DNA from: JANJTB01 sp032027125
GTDB lineage: Bacteria > Bacteroidota > Ignavibacteria > Kapaibacteriales > UBA2268
Direction: 5' to 3'
Assembly (NCBI GenBank): GCA_032027125.1
Contig: JAVSMQ010000001.1
Location: 1,628,556-1,692,555, forward strand
DNA length: 64,000 bases
Below the pieces are notes generated by a model. That model did no database searches, had not been told where the DNA came from, and saw only the letters and a program-made list of their open reading frames with translations. Below, one piece after another: positions 35,754-46,178 of the stretch. Both the position numbers and the translations under genes were made by a program. The stretch's first letter is position 1. Every line of letters starts with the position of its first letter.

Positions 35754-37031
35754 CTATTCTGTCACTAAGAATTTAGAGGAATATTCATTATCCTTATCTT
35801 GTATGTGTAGTAGGTATGTTCCGTTGAGCAATTCTAGAGGTATTCTAAGTTCGTAATTTGTAACCGGCGAATCCAACTTGTGAATTACTCTGCCATTAAT
35901 ATCGCTGATTGTAATATTGATTTGACTTGAAACCGTATTCAAGTTTGAAAGTAAAATGAAACCTTTTGTATATTGAATTGAAAAATCAGTTTTTCGCTTT
36001 GGTTCTATTACAGAAGTTATAATTTTATTGAGGTCATATGAACTTATTTTCCCTCCAGCATCAACTAAGGTATTATTAATAGAATTTTTATCAATAACAA
36101 TTTTGGATCCGGCTCCAATGTTGATTATTGACATTATTTTTTTATCATAAAAAGTATTGATAAAACTAAGTTTTATAGGTTTATCTAATCCAGGTTCTCT
36201 AGATTTGACTACAATAAAATCATCACCAAGAAAGCAGAACCCTCCAATTATACCTAAATTAACAAAAGCATAGTCATAATATTTGTATAAGCTAAGTTCT
36301 TCCAATTTGTAAAAATAAAGGTTAGAAAGTCCTACCTGAAATCCCACATACTTCCCATCGGGGGAGAATTTGATACTTTTGACTTCAAAGTTACCGCCAA
36401 TTTTTGCAAGTTCTTTAATTGGATTCAGTGTGACTGCATCCCAAAGAGTTAAAATTGTATAAAATACATCATCTCCCATTATATCTTTTTCTATAGAAGT
36501 TCCTCCAGTTGCGAAGTATTTTCCATCGGGTGAAGTTGCCACAGCAAAAACGGCATATATTATACTACCAAATATTATGGTTTCCTTTGTTTCAAAGTTG
36601 TAAATTGCAAGATTAGAATCAGGATAACCACCAAGTGTAGTAATAAATCTTTTGTTGTCTGGAAAAAATGCAAACCTTCCATTGCCATTTTGTACCAGAC
36701 TGCCAATAACAGTATCATTTTCCAAATCATAGAATATTATAGTTCCAAGACCTGCACCAAGTAGTTTGCCATCTTTTGAAACATCCATAGCATTGATTTC
36801 GTTGTCCAAGAAGACCGAAAAAGTCTTTATAACTTGTCCGGTATTTCCGTCAAGTTCAAATATTTCAGCACCTCTGTTAGCAATGATATTGCCATTCGGA
36901 TGAATAACAAAACCGGAATAGCCTAAAGGGTCGGTAGTCTGCCAAAGCAGATAGGGGTCTGGTTCCTGTCCGAAAAGAGGATTCATGCCGATTAATACCA
37001 GCACAGAGAATAAAACCATTTTACAGTTCAT
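35754..37031 (-). CDS. WD40-like beta-propeller T9SS cargo protein
   Basis: 425 aa with a signal peptide ending NPLFGQ. Residues about 25-330 carry propeller blades recognisable by 'DGKYFATGG', 'SPDGKYVGFQ' and 'KDGKLLGAGLG' turns. The last ~80 residues (NLNTVSSQINITISDINGRVIHKL to SSKFLVTE) form a T9SS type A sorting domain, although the usual 'PNP' start is not clear. It is surface-directed; function is unknown. Single gene with its own terminator. Confidence 0.75.
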   Translation of the reverse strand: MNCKMVLFSVLVLIGMNPLFGQEPDPYLLWQTTDPLGYSGFVIHPNGNIIANRGAEIFELDGNTGQVIKTFSVFLDNEINAMDVSKDGKLLGAGLGTIIFYDLENDTVIGSLVQNGNGRFAFFPDNKRFITTLGGYPDSNLAIYNFETKETIIFGSIIYAVFAVATSPDGKYFATGGTSIEKDIMGDDVFYTILTLWDAVTLNPIKELAKIGGNFEVKSIKFSPDGKYVGFQVGLSNLYFYKLEELSLYKYYDYAFVNLGIIGGFCFLGDDFIVVKSREPGLDKPIKLSFINTFYDKKIMSIINIGAGSKIVIDKNSINNTLVDAGGKISSYDLNKIITSVIEPKRKTDFSIQYTKGFILLSNLNTVSSQINITISDINGRVIHKLDSPVTNYELRIPLELLNGTYLLHIQDKDNEYSSKFLVTE

Positions 37032-37212
37032 ACAATCATTCCAATAACATTTTATTACTTTGCAAACATACTCAATTATAATGACACATGAAACTGAAAA
37101 AAGACCACAAATATTTAAAATTCCCCTCTTATTGAAGATGCATCAGTTTTATTTTCAACACATTTAAATAATATCCGTCTAACTCATCATATTAATTTAT
37201 CGGATTCATAAA

Positions 37213-40200
37213 ATGAGTAAATTGAATAATTTTTATTTGGTTTTCGGGTTAATTCTTTTGATGATAGCAGATATGACTGCTCAGGATTTTAATTCCTACC
37301 TGATAAGATATAAAGGTCAGGAGCAGGTTTTAGTATCGAAAATGAACAAAATCGGTTTATCCTGCAAAAAATCAATCAATATACACGGGATGAATGTCGC
37401 AAAGGATGATAATAAATTTTTGAGTACAAATCAAACTTCTGCTCTCGGAAAATTAGATAATTATTATACTATTCCGGCAGGAGATTTTGTAAAATTATCT
37501 CAGGTTTACGAGATAATGAAAACCGATGAATCACTAATCAGCATCGAACCAAATTATATATTTAAAATTGACAAAGACGACCTGAAACCCAACGATTCAC
37601 TTTATTTTCAATTATGGTGGATTCAGGCTGTAAATACCGAAAAAGCATGGAAAACTGCATCAGGCAAAGGAATAATTATCGGATTAATAGATACAGGAAT
37701 TGATTTTGACCATCCCGACCTTCGCGACAATTTATGGGTTAATTCCAAAGAAGACATAAATGGAAACGGCAGATTAGACCCATGGGAATATACTGAAATT
37801 CGCGGCGGTGTCGCAGGAGATTTTAACGGAAAGGATGATGACGGAAACGGTGTTACTGATGATGTAATAGGATATGATTTTGTTAATCAGGAATTTGCAA
37901 ATTTCGGCGATTATTCTCAGCCCGACCCGATACCCGAAGACCAGGGAGAGCATGGTACATTGGTAGCCGGTGTTATGTCGGCAGTCAGAAATAACGGTAT
38001 CGGAATTGCCGGAATTGCATATAATGCAAAAATATTGACTGCTAAGGCATTCGATATAACTGGTAATGCAGAATCCGATGATATTGCACGAGCGATTATA
38101 TATGCAGTTCTGAACGGTGCAAAGGTGCTTAATTTCAGTTTTGGAGAGCGTAACGAGGCGCCTATTGTATATGATGCAATCAGGTTTGCAAGAGAAATGG
38201 GTTGTGTTATGGTGGGTTCATCGGGTAATAACGGTTGGAATAATCAGCATTTCCCGAGTGACCATCCGGAAGTAATAAGTGTGGGCGGTATAGATGAAAC
38301 AGGCAGATGGTACAGCCGCGCAAATTATGGCTCTATGCTTGATATTACTGCCCCTTCGGTTTCAATATTAACAACTGATATAGGCGGTTCGTACAAAACA
38401 ACGAACGGCACTTCTTTATCATCGCCAATGGTTTCTGCGGCTGCTGCCCTCATGCTTGAGCTAAATCCAGGTCTTACACCCGAAGAAGTCAGGGGAATAC
38501 TCCAGATGACCGCAAAAAGAGAATTTAATGCTGCTTGGAATGTTTATTACGGAGCAGGCGTACTCGATATAGGCAATGCTGTGAACTCTGCCGGTGCTTC
38601 AATATTTGAAATTTCGTATCCTCTGCATGAGCAATACATTAACAAGGATGTAAATCCTGATTTGACTATAAGAGGAACGGCTGCTTCTTCATTGTTTGAC
38701 GGTTATGATTTAGCAATAGGTACAGGAATCATGCCCGAACAGTGGATTTATGAATCCGATAAAATAAATACACAAATGATTGACGGAACTCTCGGCGAAA
38801 TAAATCTTTCAAATTTAAATGACGGAATTTATACACTTGCTTTGAGGGTTTATCAAAAAAATACAAATATTATTGAAAGAAGAACTTATATTACGATTAC
38901 ATCCGCGAGCTCAAAAGTGGATTTAACAAGTTTTAATGCAGTTGATGCTTATTATAACGAAAAAAGAGTTGTAATAATCGGAGCTGTTACCGATAGAAAA
39001 TGCAGTATGATATTAAAATACAGCAAGACGGATTCGGACACCACGATGGTAACACGGCAATTCGATTTCAATTCGCAATATCATACAATCGTTCTTGGGG
39101 AAGAAATTCTGCCGGATACTGATTACAACGGTGAAGCTGTTTTTTATACATCAGCCGGTGATTCGACCATACATAAATTTATTATCAGAAAGAAAAATGA
39201 CATTTTTCAAACTACAAATTTTTCAAGAAAGGATTATTCGCTTCCGCGAACATATCTGTTGAATGAAGTCAGCGATTTATACAATAACGGCAAAAAGCAC
39301 TTAGCAGTAAATGATTTGAGCACTTTGTTTATCGGCGAATCAAGAATTTACGAGTTTGACAACAATTCGTTTCAATTAAGGGATACTTCTGCTGAAGGCT
39401 GGATTGCCGCTGGATTAGGTGACTCAAATGGTGACGGCATACCTGAAATATTCGCTGCTTCTGACGGCAGAAGTACAGTAAAGCAGGGTAAAAGCTATGG
39501 TGAAAATCCTTTTGGCAATGAGATATACCGAAGCCCTGTTGATTCTACATTCTGGGCAGAACAGATTTTCGATTTGGACGGTGACGGAATTGACGAACTG
39601 ATTGGTTATAAGTATGACAATAACTTAAAGAATTATTATGCTGTTTATAAATTCATGAGCGGCAAATATCAGCTTTTTACAAGAGCCGAACTGCCGGAAA
39701 ATTTAAAGAATGTATCACTGACACGAGGTTCGGCTATAGCTGACTTCGATTCCGACGGCAATTACGAACTTGTTTTTGCAAATACCCGCGGACATCTTTT
39801 TATCTATGAGTTTAAAAACAAACTCTTTTCTTTGGAATTTGTTGACTCTGTTACAGTTGCGAGCAGTATTCAGTTTATTGAGAAACCTGATATTGACGGA
39901 GACGGAAAACCTGAAATAATGCAGGCTTATGCCGGTACAAACAAACTTTTCGGACAAAATGAAACAGGTACACCGCTTTGGACTGTGCGGGTCATAAAAT
40001 CTTCAGCACCAAATACTTATGACAAGGATTTCTGGAGTGAGAATATTTACGGAGTCAGAATCGGTGCATCGCGTCAGGGTGCTTTTTTCAGAAATGGCTC
40101 AGCAAGCGGCGATTTAAATATGGACGGAAAGGATGAAATAATTATATCGGCTTTTCCCAATCTGTATGTCTGGACTCTGGACAGTATTAAAGGCAAAATG

Positions 40201-41520
40201 AAACCTATGTGGCAGTATCCGACAACGCTTTCCAATTCTGCTGTTATTTACGATTTTGATGGTAACGGAATAAACGAAATAGGAATTTCTACATTCTCCA
40301 ATACGTCATTTTTTGAATTTGATAAAAATTTCAAAGGTCCAACGACCCCTAAAAATTTTGAAGGCTGGGCAGAAACGCAGACATCAGCATACTTCCAATG
40401 GGACGCAATGCCCGATGCTAAAGAATATATCCTTTTTACTGTTGACCGGACCGTTAATCCTCCTCAAGCCGTTGAACAGGCAAGAACAAGCAGTATAAAT
40501 ATAGTTTTGAAAAATCTGACTCCCGATACTTTTTACGAATTTGTTCTGGCATCATTTAATCCGGATTTAGCGGATAATATGAGCGATTTTACCGAAATAG
40601 TTGAAATATTTACTTTTCCGGCTGCCAAACCGATATCAGTTACCGATATTACATCAGAAAGTCTTATGGTGAATTTTTCCGGAAAATTGAAGGGAAATTA
40701 TATCAAACCGGAATATTTTGTTGTTTTGGACTCAATTGGAAATTTTTTCAGTTATGCAAAAACTGCAATTATCTCAAATGACACATCTATAATTATCACT
40801 ATTGACGGCAGTTTGATTTCAGGCAAGTATTACATTAAGAACTATAAATTCAAGGATTATTTCGGAAATCCTGTCGCAGAAAGGCAGATGTTGTTCGAAT
40901 ATCAGCCGCCGGTTAAGGATGATGAATTATATATGCTGAGTCTTCAGTTCGTGTCCGAAACCCTGCTCAGAATAAAGTTCTCCGAAAAAGTTGATGTAAA
41001 TACCGCACAAGATGATGAGCATTATAAAATGCAGCCGATTGGCAGAATATTATATGCTGAGGTTGATGAATCTGATAATCAGTACGTGCTGTTGAACATT
41101 AGTCAGGAAATCAGATATAATGGCGCCCGCGGAAAAAATTATACAATAACTGCATCCGATATGTATTCTCAGTCAGGCAAGCCAATGACAAAAGGAGCGG
41201 GCAATACACTTGGTTTTGTAATCTCAAGCGATGATTTACTAAAAGTATATGTATATCCCAATCCAATTAAATTATCAGAAAATCCTGAGATATATTTTGC
41301 CAATCTTACAAACCGTGCTACAGTAACAATCATGACCACTGACGGAGCAGATATACTGACATTAACCGAAAGTGACGGTAATGGCGGAATAGAATGGGAT
41401 GGCAGAGACAAAAACGGCAATTTACTGCCAACCGGAATCTATCTATTCAGAGCAAACGGAACAAACTTAGATGGTAAGAGCGTATTTGAAGAGACCGGCA
41501 AATTTGTGATTTTACAGTGA
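37213..41520 (+). CDS. T9SS-secreted subtilisin-like serine protease with VCBS/FG-GAP repeats
   Basis: 1435 aa. Signal peptide about 1-23, then a propeptide-like region (to ~130). The S8 peptidase domain has a complete triad: Asp160 (GLIDTGIDFDHPD), His247 (GEHGTLVAG) and Ser401 in GTSLSSPM, a variant of the usual GTSMAxP. Residues about 690-1010 contain FG-GAP/VCBS-like repeats with Asp-rich loops (GDSNGDGIPEIFAA, DLDGDGIDELIG, DIDGDGKPEIMQA), which may bind Ca2+. A Fn3-like unit follows at ~1060-1140, and the C-terminus (VYPNPIKLSENPEIYF to ETGKFVILQ) is a FlgD-like/T9SS sorting domain. It is probably a secreted proteolytic enzyme used to gain peptides. Single gene. Confidence 0.9.
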   Translation: MSKLNNFYLVFGLILLMIADMTAQDFNSYLIRYKGQEQVLVSKMNKIGLSCKKSINIHGMNVAKDDNKFLSTNQTSALGKLDNYYTIPAGDFVKLSQVYEIMKTDESLISIEPNYIFKIDKDDLKPNDSLYFQLWWIQAVNTEKAWKTASGKGIIIGLIDTGIDFDHPDLRDNLWVNSKEDINGNGRLDPWEYTEIRGGVAGDFNGKDDDGNGVTDDVIGYDFVNQEFANFGDYSQPDPIPEDQGEHGTLVAGVMSAVRNNGIGIAGIAYNAKILTAKAFDITGNAESDDIARAIIYAVLNGAKVLNFSFGERNEAPIVYDAIRFAREMGCVMVGSSGNNGWNNQHFPSDHPEVISVGGIDETGRWYSRANYGSMLDITAPSVSILTTDIGGSYKTTNGTSLSSPMVSAAAALMLELNPGLTPEEVRGILQMTAKREFNAAWNVYYGAGVLDIGNAVNSAGASIFEISYPLHEQYINKDVNPDLTIRGTAASSLFDGYDLAIGTGIMPEQWIYESDKINTQMIDGTLGEINLSNLNDGIYTLALRVYQKNTNIIERRTYITITSASSKVDLTSFNAVDAYYNEKRVVIIGAVTDRKCSMILKYSKTDSDTTMVTRQFDFNSQYHTIVLGEEILPDTDYNGEAVFYTSAGDSTIHKFIIRKKNDIFQTTNFSRKDYSLPRTYLLNEVSDLYNNGKKHLAVNDLSTLFIGESRIYEFDNNSFQLRDTSAEGWIAAGLGDSNGDGIPEIFAASDGRSTVKQGKSYGENPFGNEIYRSPVDSTFWAEQIFDLDGDGIDELIGYKYDNNLKNYYAVYKFMSGKYQLFTRAELPENLKNVSLTRGSAIADFDSDGNYELVFANTRGHLFIYEFKNKLFSLEFVDSVTVASSIQFIEKPDIDGDGKPEIMQAYAGTNKLFGQNETGTPLWTVRVIKSSAPNTYDKDFWSENIYGVRIGASRQGAFFRNGSASGDLNMDGKDEIIISAFPNLYVWTLDSIKGKMKPMWQYPTTLSNSAVIYDFDGNGINEIGISTFSNTSFFEFDKNFKGPTTPKNFEGWAETQTSAYFQWDAMPDAKEYILFTVDRTVNPPQAVEQARTSSINIVLKNLTPDTFYEFVLASFNPDLADNMSDFTEIVEIFTFPAAKPISVTDITSESLMVNFSGKLKGNYIKPEYFVVLDSIGNFFSYAKTAIISNDTSIIITIDGSLISGKYYIKNYKFKDYFGNPVAERQMLFEYQPPVKDDELYMLSLQFVSETLLRIKFSEKVDVNTAQDDEHYKMQPIGRILYAEVDESDNQYVLLNISQEIRYNGARGKNYTITASDMYSQSGKPMTKGAGNTLGFVISSDDLLKVYVYPNPIKLSENPEIYFANLTNRATVTIMTTDGADILTLTESDGNGGIEWDGRDKNGNLLPTGIYLFRANGTNLDGKSVFEETGKFVILQ

Positions 41521-41627
41521 AAATTGTATAGCAAATATTTAATTCGTACTTTTTTCATAATTGATGATAAATGAAAAGTAGAAAATATAATTTAGGGAGT
41601 CATTGTGATAATTTCTTAGGTTTTTGT

Positions 41628-41862
41628 GCTTGTCCCTCGCTGGCGGGCAAGGCTGATACATTCTATTTTTTAGTTCAATCTCCGTGGATCGTCATTCTGA
41701 GCGGAGCGAAGAATCCATGATTTCATTAATTAGCAGCCTGGATTCTTCACTTCGTTCAGAATGACTCACCCTTCAGTATTGTGTTTATTAATAATAAACA
41801 TCAGGAGTTATTTGAGAACGCATCATCCCTGCCCGCTGGCTGTGGTTAAGGGTGGGGTCTCA
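41628..41862. repeat. Composite palindromic element, copy 2
   Basis: The left outer arm GCGGGCAAGGCTGATACATTCT (split about 41643-41664) is complementary to the right arm AGAACGCATCATCCCTGCCC (41815-41834). The core at 41691-41765 is a near-perfect palindrome: GTCATTCTGAGCG-AGCGAAGAATCC and GGATTCTTCACTTCGTTCAGAATGAC around ATTAATTAGCAGCC. It occupies most of the gap between 41521 and 41933. Confidence 0.85.
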
Positions 41863-41933
41863 AATCTATTTGAATAAAATCTCTTTCAAGTCTCCACAAT
41901 CTAAATATTTGCAACTTTTGGTTCAGAAACAAT

Positions 41934-42371
41934 TTACTGCTTATTCAAAGTAATAAAATATTCTCCGTCGTACTTCATTTCAGTAAAGTGCACAAATATT
42001 TTTCCGGTTATGGACTGCTTATTTTCAGCAATTTGTCCTTCAAAATGTTTTTTGGGTTGGTCTGTGAAAGTAACAATAACATTGCCATTTGAAAAAGCAC
42101 CTGAGATTTCACGTATTTTTCCAATTGTTTCTGTAATTGTAGTATTTCCGCTTATTTCTTTATGAAATGCGAAAAGATTTGCTGTGCCTGAAACAATACC
42201 ATTCTTTTCAGTTAATGTACATGAATATCTGACTGTATCCATATTCACAACAACTTCACCCTTCCATGTTCCGTACAAGTCTGATGAAGGATTGTTTGTC
42301 GAACTATCTTCCGAACAGGAAATAAGCAGCATAAATGTGAAAACAAAAACGGAGTATAATATACTTTTCAT
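41934..42371 (-). CDS. Small lipoprotein, lipocalin-like beta fold suspected
   Basis: 145 aa. Lipobox in LLISCSED. The mature protein is beta-rich (GTWKGEVVVNMDTVRYSCTLTEKN, GIVSGTANLFAF, ITGKIFVHFTEMKYDGEYFITL), resembling small lipocalin-like lipoproteins of Bacteroidota. No ligand or activity can be named. Single gene, minus strand, next to the thioredoxin-ccm cluster but separated from it by a terminator. Confidence 0.65.
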   Translation of the reverse strand: MKSILYSVFVFTFMLLISCSEDSSTNNPSSDLYGTWKGEVVVNMDTVRYSCTLTEKNGIVSGTANLFAFHKEISGNTTITETIGKIREISGAFSNGNVIVTFTDQPKKHFEGQIAENKQSITGKIFVHFTEMKYDGEYFITLNKQ

Positions 42372-42487
42372 GAAAATCCTCTATAATTAAAATTTGAATT
42401 GTAAATATTACATATTCTATAAAATCGATTATTTAGTTAATTTATTTTGAAAAATATTATTATAAAAAGACTACTCTATCATTCAAA

Positions 42488-42518
42488 ACAAAAAAAAGCC
42501 CTGCATTACTGCAAGGCT
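42488..42518 (-). terminator. Terminator of the TlpA-like gene
   Basis: AGCC-TGCA and TGCA-GGCT form the hairpin, and the minus strand continues into a run of T residues. It lies 27 bp after the stop at 42545. Confidence 0.8.
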
Positions 42519-42544
42519 GTCTTAATTTTAATTTATAAGCATTG

Positions 42545-43108
42545 TTAATTCAATAACCTGTTGATCGAGGTCATAAAAGTAGCTTTATCTCTCGAACCGA
42601 CTATTTTTTCAATTATTTTGCCGTTTTTATCAATAATAAAAGTAGTAGGAACAGACGGAATTTTACCATAAGCTTCTCTTATTGCGTTATTGGCTATAAA
42701 ATTAATATATTCAATTCCTTTATCACCGCCGAATTCAGCAACTTTTTTAGCAGCATCAGTTGGAGCAACCTGTTCCATAGCAATACCAATCATAATAAAA
42801 TCTTTATTTTTCAAATCTTTGCTGATTTCAATCAAATCCGGAAGTTCTCTTCTGCATGGACCGCACCATGTACCCCAGAAATTAAGCAAAACGACTTTGC
42901 CTTTTGTAAGTTCAGCAAATGAGCGGTCTTTGCCGTCCTGATTATATTTGAAATCAACCGAAAATCCGGCTTTTGCAGGCATAACCGTACTAATCTGGTA
43001 AACAGGTGTTTTGGAATTTGAATTAGTACCCGCCTGACCTTCAGAGCAAGCAGTGAAAGTTGAAAAAACACCAATAAACAGTGCCGTTATTAAGATATTT
43101 CTAAACAT
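42545..43108 (-). CDS. TlpA/ResA-like thiol-disulfide oxidoreductase lipoprotein
   Basis: 187 aa from the ATG at 43108; a TTG at 43120 adds four residues that are less likely, and GGAGA precedes the ATG. Lipobox in TFTACSE. The thioredoxin fold has the active site NFWGTWCGPCRRELPDL (WCGPC) and the cis-Pro region PSVPTTFIIDKNGKI. It likely reduces apocytochrome c cysteines, as CcmG/ResA do, which fits its position 67 bp downstream of ccmF; general envelope thiol reduction is the alternative. Confidence 0.85.
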   Translation of the reverse strand: MFRNILITALFIGVFSTFTACSEGQAGTNSNSKTPVYQISTVMPAKAGFSVDFKYNQDGKDRSFAELTKGKVVLLNFWGTWCGPCRRELPDLIEISKDLKNKDFIMIGIAMEQVAPTDAAKKVAEFGGDKGIEYINFIANNAIREAYGKIPSVPTTFIIDKNGKIIEKIVGSRDKATFMTSINRLLN

Positions 43109-43175
43109 TATTTTCTCCAATTAATAAATCATATAATATAATGACGTAATTATTTAATAAACATTACAAACTATA

Positions 43176-45479
43176 TTACTCTCCGGCAATATTTTTTTTA
43201 TTTGATTTATTATATCTCGAAATTGCTGTAAAAAATCCGGCAACCATAACAAGCGTCCCAAGCCAGACTAAATTGATAAATGGGTTTATGGTTACATCGA
43301 ACGTAAATATATCAACCGGTTCAGGCATTGGTTTGCCTGCATCCTTGAAGCTGAGTACAGCTCTTGTGTTTTTAATATTATCAAGGTCGCGAATTAGTTT
43401 TGTCATTGCAATTTCAATTTCAGTACCGTCAATTTTATACCATGCCGGCTGAGCATCCCATGAATCCGGGTCTAAAAGCGACTGCAGAGTATCTAATCCA
43501 ATTGACATATCAGCAAATTCATATTTAACAATCGTATTCAAAACAACACTGTTGCCCATGAAAGCATTGTCTTTGTCCATAACAAAACTGACTACAGACA
43601 CTTTAAATGAAGAATCAATAGGGTTAAAATCAGTTTCATCTTTTCTGAGAGCTAATCTCGGTAAATCTGATTCCTGCTCTACGGCTTTTGGTGAGAGATA
43701 TACATCTTTATCAATTTTATTATATATACCCGGTTCAAAGAAAGGTGCCTGTCTCTCGTTAAAATCGCTCCAATACACGATAGGACTTGCAACATTTACG
43801 TTACCTTCTTTTTCGATATTTACATGATATTGGAATTTCTGCCTGTCATTAAACTCAGTTTCAATTTGTTCATAACCTGTATAGGTAAAGTTATATCCAA
43901 GTGCTGTTTTGGTTTCATTAGTTTTTAGTCTTACCTGCTCTGTAATAGAATATCCGCCGCTTATAACCGACCCCATTACAAGAAATGCTATACCCAAATG
44001 GGACAAATATGAACCAAGAAGTTTAGGATTGCTTTTTACATTTTTAATCAAAAATTCAAGATTTGTCAGAAATGAGAAGAATGCAGCAAATATAAGAAGC
44101 ATGAATTTTGTCTCATCCAAACCAATTATGTAGAACACTACTACCATGACAAGTGAAGCACCAACCGGAATAATGAGTTTACCCAAAATATCTTTTAATT
44201 TACCTGTATTCCATCTCTGGTAGAGTGAAATGCCATTAAATAACAAAAACAGAACTGCAAAAACACTCCCGAATTTATTATAATTTGATATATCAATTGC
44301 GACTTTTTCCTGTCCGAATAATTCGGCGATTGCGGGCCAAGATGTACCTATAATAATTACAGCAGCAAAAGCAAGCCAAACAATCGAACCAAGAGAAACC
44401 ATATATTCTCTGGAAGTTATAATTAACCCTTTTTTCCCTATATATGCACTAATATCCTTTAGTCTCATAAAGAGAAATACTAATCCCAGCCCTAAATAAA
44501 TTATCTGAAATGCCAAAAGTAAATTATAGACTATTGCACCGGGTGCAACAAATGAGTGAACGGATGTTTCACCCAGCACTCCGCTGCGGGTCAGGAAGGT
44601 GGCATATACAACGAAAATAAATGTAAGCAGACCGAGAACCATATTTGTCTTTATAAGTCCGTTTGTTTTCTTTTGTATAACTAAGGTATGAACAAAAGCA
44701 ACAGCAATCATCCAAGGGATTAGTGATGAATTCTCAACTGGGTCCCATCCCCAAAATCCTCCCCAGCCCAAAGTTTCATAAGCCCAGAAGCCACCCATCA
44801 TAATACCTAATCCAAGGATTCCTGTACCGAAAAGAGTCCATGGCATAACTTTATCAACCCATCCGCGGTAATCTCTTTTGAAAAGAGCCGTCAAGGCAAA
44901 AGTATATGGTATTGCCATGATTGAATAACCTGTAAACAGGATTGGAGGGTGAATTGTAATCCAATAATTTTGGAGAATCGGATTTAACCCCCTGCCGTTT
45001 GGAGGCATAAAACCAACGGCTAGATTCTCTGCAGCGAAAGTTTCCCAGACGTAATCGAACGGGCTTTTAAATATCAATATTAAAGCTACAAAAAGAATTA
45101 TTGATGTAAAAATCCCCATTGATACCGATTGGTAACCATATTTCTCGGATTTATGAAGCAGTACCAAACCTAATATCGAAAGAATCAGCATCCATAACAT
45201 AAATGAACCCTGCTGACCTGAATAGAAGGAGGCAACAAGGAAATAATCATGCAATTCCGTGGAGGAATATTCCCATATATATGTAAACTGGAAATTATGA
45301 GACATGATGTTCGATAGTAGATAAGCACATGCAGCAACAATTGAAGCAGTCATCAAATAATATGTAATACTGCCGAATTTTCGGAGGTTTTCTTGTCCTT
45401 TTTTCTCAGACAACAGATATAATACGACCGATAATCCTCCAAAAACAACAGTCATATATATTAGTACTTTTCCAAGCAT
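43176..45479 (-). CDS. ccmF: Cytochrome c haem lyase subunit CcmF
   Basis: 767 aa from ATG 45479 (GTG at 45488 also possible). Polytopic membrane protein with the tryptophan-rich WWD haem-handling motif WGGFWGWDPVEN, preceded by FWAYETLGW, and conserved PIL.TGYS-type His/Pro regions (WITIHPPILFTGY). In system I cytochrome maturation CcmF takes haem from holo-CcmE and attaches it to apocytochrome. The C-terminal ~230 residues form an extracytoplasmic domain and end with a last helix. It follows ccmE by 33 bp in the ccmC-D-E-F operon. Confidence 0.92.
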   Translation of the reverse strand: MLGKVLIYMTVVFGGLSVVLYLLSEKKGQENLRKFGSITYYLMTASIVAACAYLLSNIMSHNFQFTYIWEYSSTELHDYFLVASFYSGQQGSFMLWMLILSILGLVLLHKSEKYGYQSVSMGIFTSIILFVALILIFKSPFDYVWETFAAENLAVGFMPPNGRGLNPILQNYWITIHPPILFTGYSIMAIPYTFALTALFKRDYRGWVDKVMPWTLFGTGILGLGIMMGGFWAYETLGWGGFWGWDPVENSSLIPWMIAVAFVHTLVIQKKTNGLIKTNMVLGLLTFIFVVYATFLTRSGVLGETSVHSFVAPGAIVYNLLLAFQIIYLGLGLVFLFMRLKDISAYIGKKGLIITSREYMVSLGSIVWLAFAAVIIIGTSWPAIAELFGQEKVAIDISNYNKFGSVFAVLFLLFNGISLYQRWNTGKLKDILGKLIIPVGASLVMVVVFYIIGLDETKFMLLIFAAFFSFLTNLEFLIKNVKSNPKLLGSYLSHLGIAFLVMGSVISGGYSITEQVRLKTNETKTALGYNFTYTGYEQIETEFNDRQKFQYHVNIEKEGNVNVASPIVYWSDFNERQAPFFEPGIYNKIDKDVYLSPKAVEQESDLPRLALRKDETDFNPIDSSFKVSVVSFVMDKDNAFMGNSVVLNTIVKYEFADMSIGLDTLQSLLDPDSWDAQPAWYKIDGTEIEIAMTKLIRDLDNIKNTRAVLSFKDAGKPMPEPVDIFTFDVTINPFINLVWLGTLVMVAGFFTAISRYNKSNKKNIAGE

Positions 45480-45512
45480 AATATTCACTTAATTTTATTA
45501 ATTTATAACATA

Positions 45513-45911
45513 TTAGTTATAGAGTGACGCACCCTTTAACTCATCGAACTGCCCTTCGTATTTCGACGGACATTTAGTCAGAATTTCTTTCGCATGGAAA
45601 CGTTCGCCGTTATACTGTCCCTTGATAACAACCATGGGTGCAACATCAAAATTATTAGGTTTGGCGCCGTTGCAGAATACTTTAGTAGAATTTCCCTTTT
45701 CATCAATCATTTTAAAGACAAATTCATTTTTATCGGAATCATAAAAATACTTTTCCGATTTATCCCATGAGCCGATAACCTGTACAACTTTTCCGGACTC
45801 TTTCGCTTTAGGAAAATCAGCATACTCGATTTTTGTAGAATCAAAAGATAAGTATGCTATCACGGCAAATGCCAGTCCTGCGACTATTCCGATTATATAT
45901 TTCAGTTTCAT
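45513..45911 (-). CDS. ccmE: Haem chaperone CcmE, CxxxY variant
   Basis: 132 aa from ATG 45911; an upstream ATG adds nine residues. One N-terminal helix (YIIGIVAGLAFAVIAYL) anchors the periplasmic OB-fold. The fold region matches CcmE (GSWDKSEKYFYDSDKNEFVFKMIDEKGN, then VVIKGQYNGERFHAKEILTKCPSKYEGQF). Where classical CcmE has a haem-binding HxxxY, this has CPSKY, i.e. the Cys-type variant described for archaea and some bacteria. It lies between ccmD and ccmF. Confidence 0.9.
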   Translation of the reverse strand: MKLKYIIGIVAGLAFAVIAYLSFDSTKIEYADFPKAKESGKVVQVIGSWDKSEKYFYDSDKNEFVFKMIDEKGNSTKVFCNGAKPNNFDVAPMVVIKGQYNGERFHAKEILTKCPSKYEGQFDELKGASLYN

Positions 45912-45998
45912 TTTTTTTAATCTCAAATAAATTTTCAAAAAAACATTATTAATATGTTGTAATGTAAGTTTTTTTTTTCAAATAGAACACAAAAATCG

Positions 45999-46169
45999 TC
46001 ATATCTTACTATTTTCATCTCTATTTAGTAAATCAGAATCTATGATTTGTTTTTCGAGTTTTGACAATTTTGAATCAATCATAAAAAGGTAAACCGATAT
46101 TCCTACCCAGATAATGATGGCAATACCCAAAACAACAAAAATAGCGTTATTATGCAAAAATGTTTCCAT
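45999..46169 (-). CDS. ccmD: Small CcmD-like membrane protein
   Basis: 56 aa, starting METFLHNN with one membrane helix (AIFVVLGIAIIIWVGISVYLF) and a charged cytoplasmic tail (DSKLSKLEKQIIDSDLLNRDEN). CcmD is a small protein of exactly this design that helps release holo-CcmE from CcmABC. It lies between ccmC (9 bp after its stop) and ccmE, its usual place. Sequence identity in this family is low, so the call rests on design and position. Confidence 0.8.
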   Translation of the reverse strand: METFLHNNAIFVVLGIAIIIWVGISVYLFMIDSKLSKLEKQIIDSDLLNRDENSKI

Positions 46170-46178
46170 TAAAATTTC

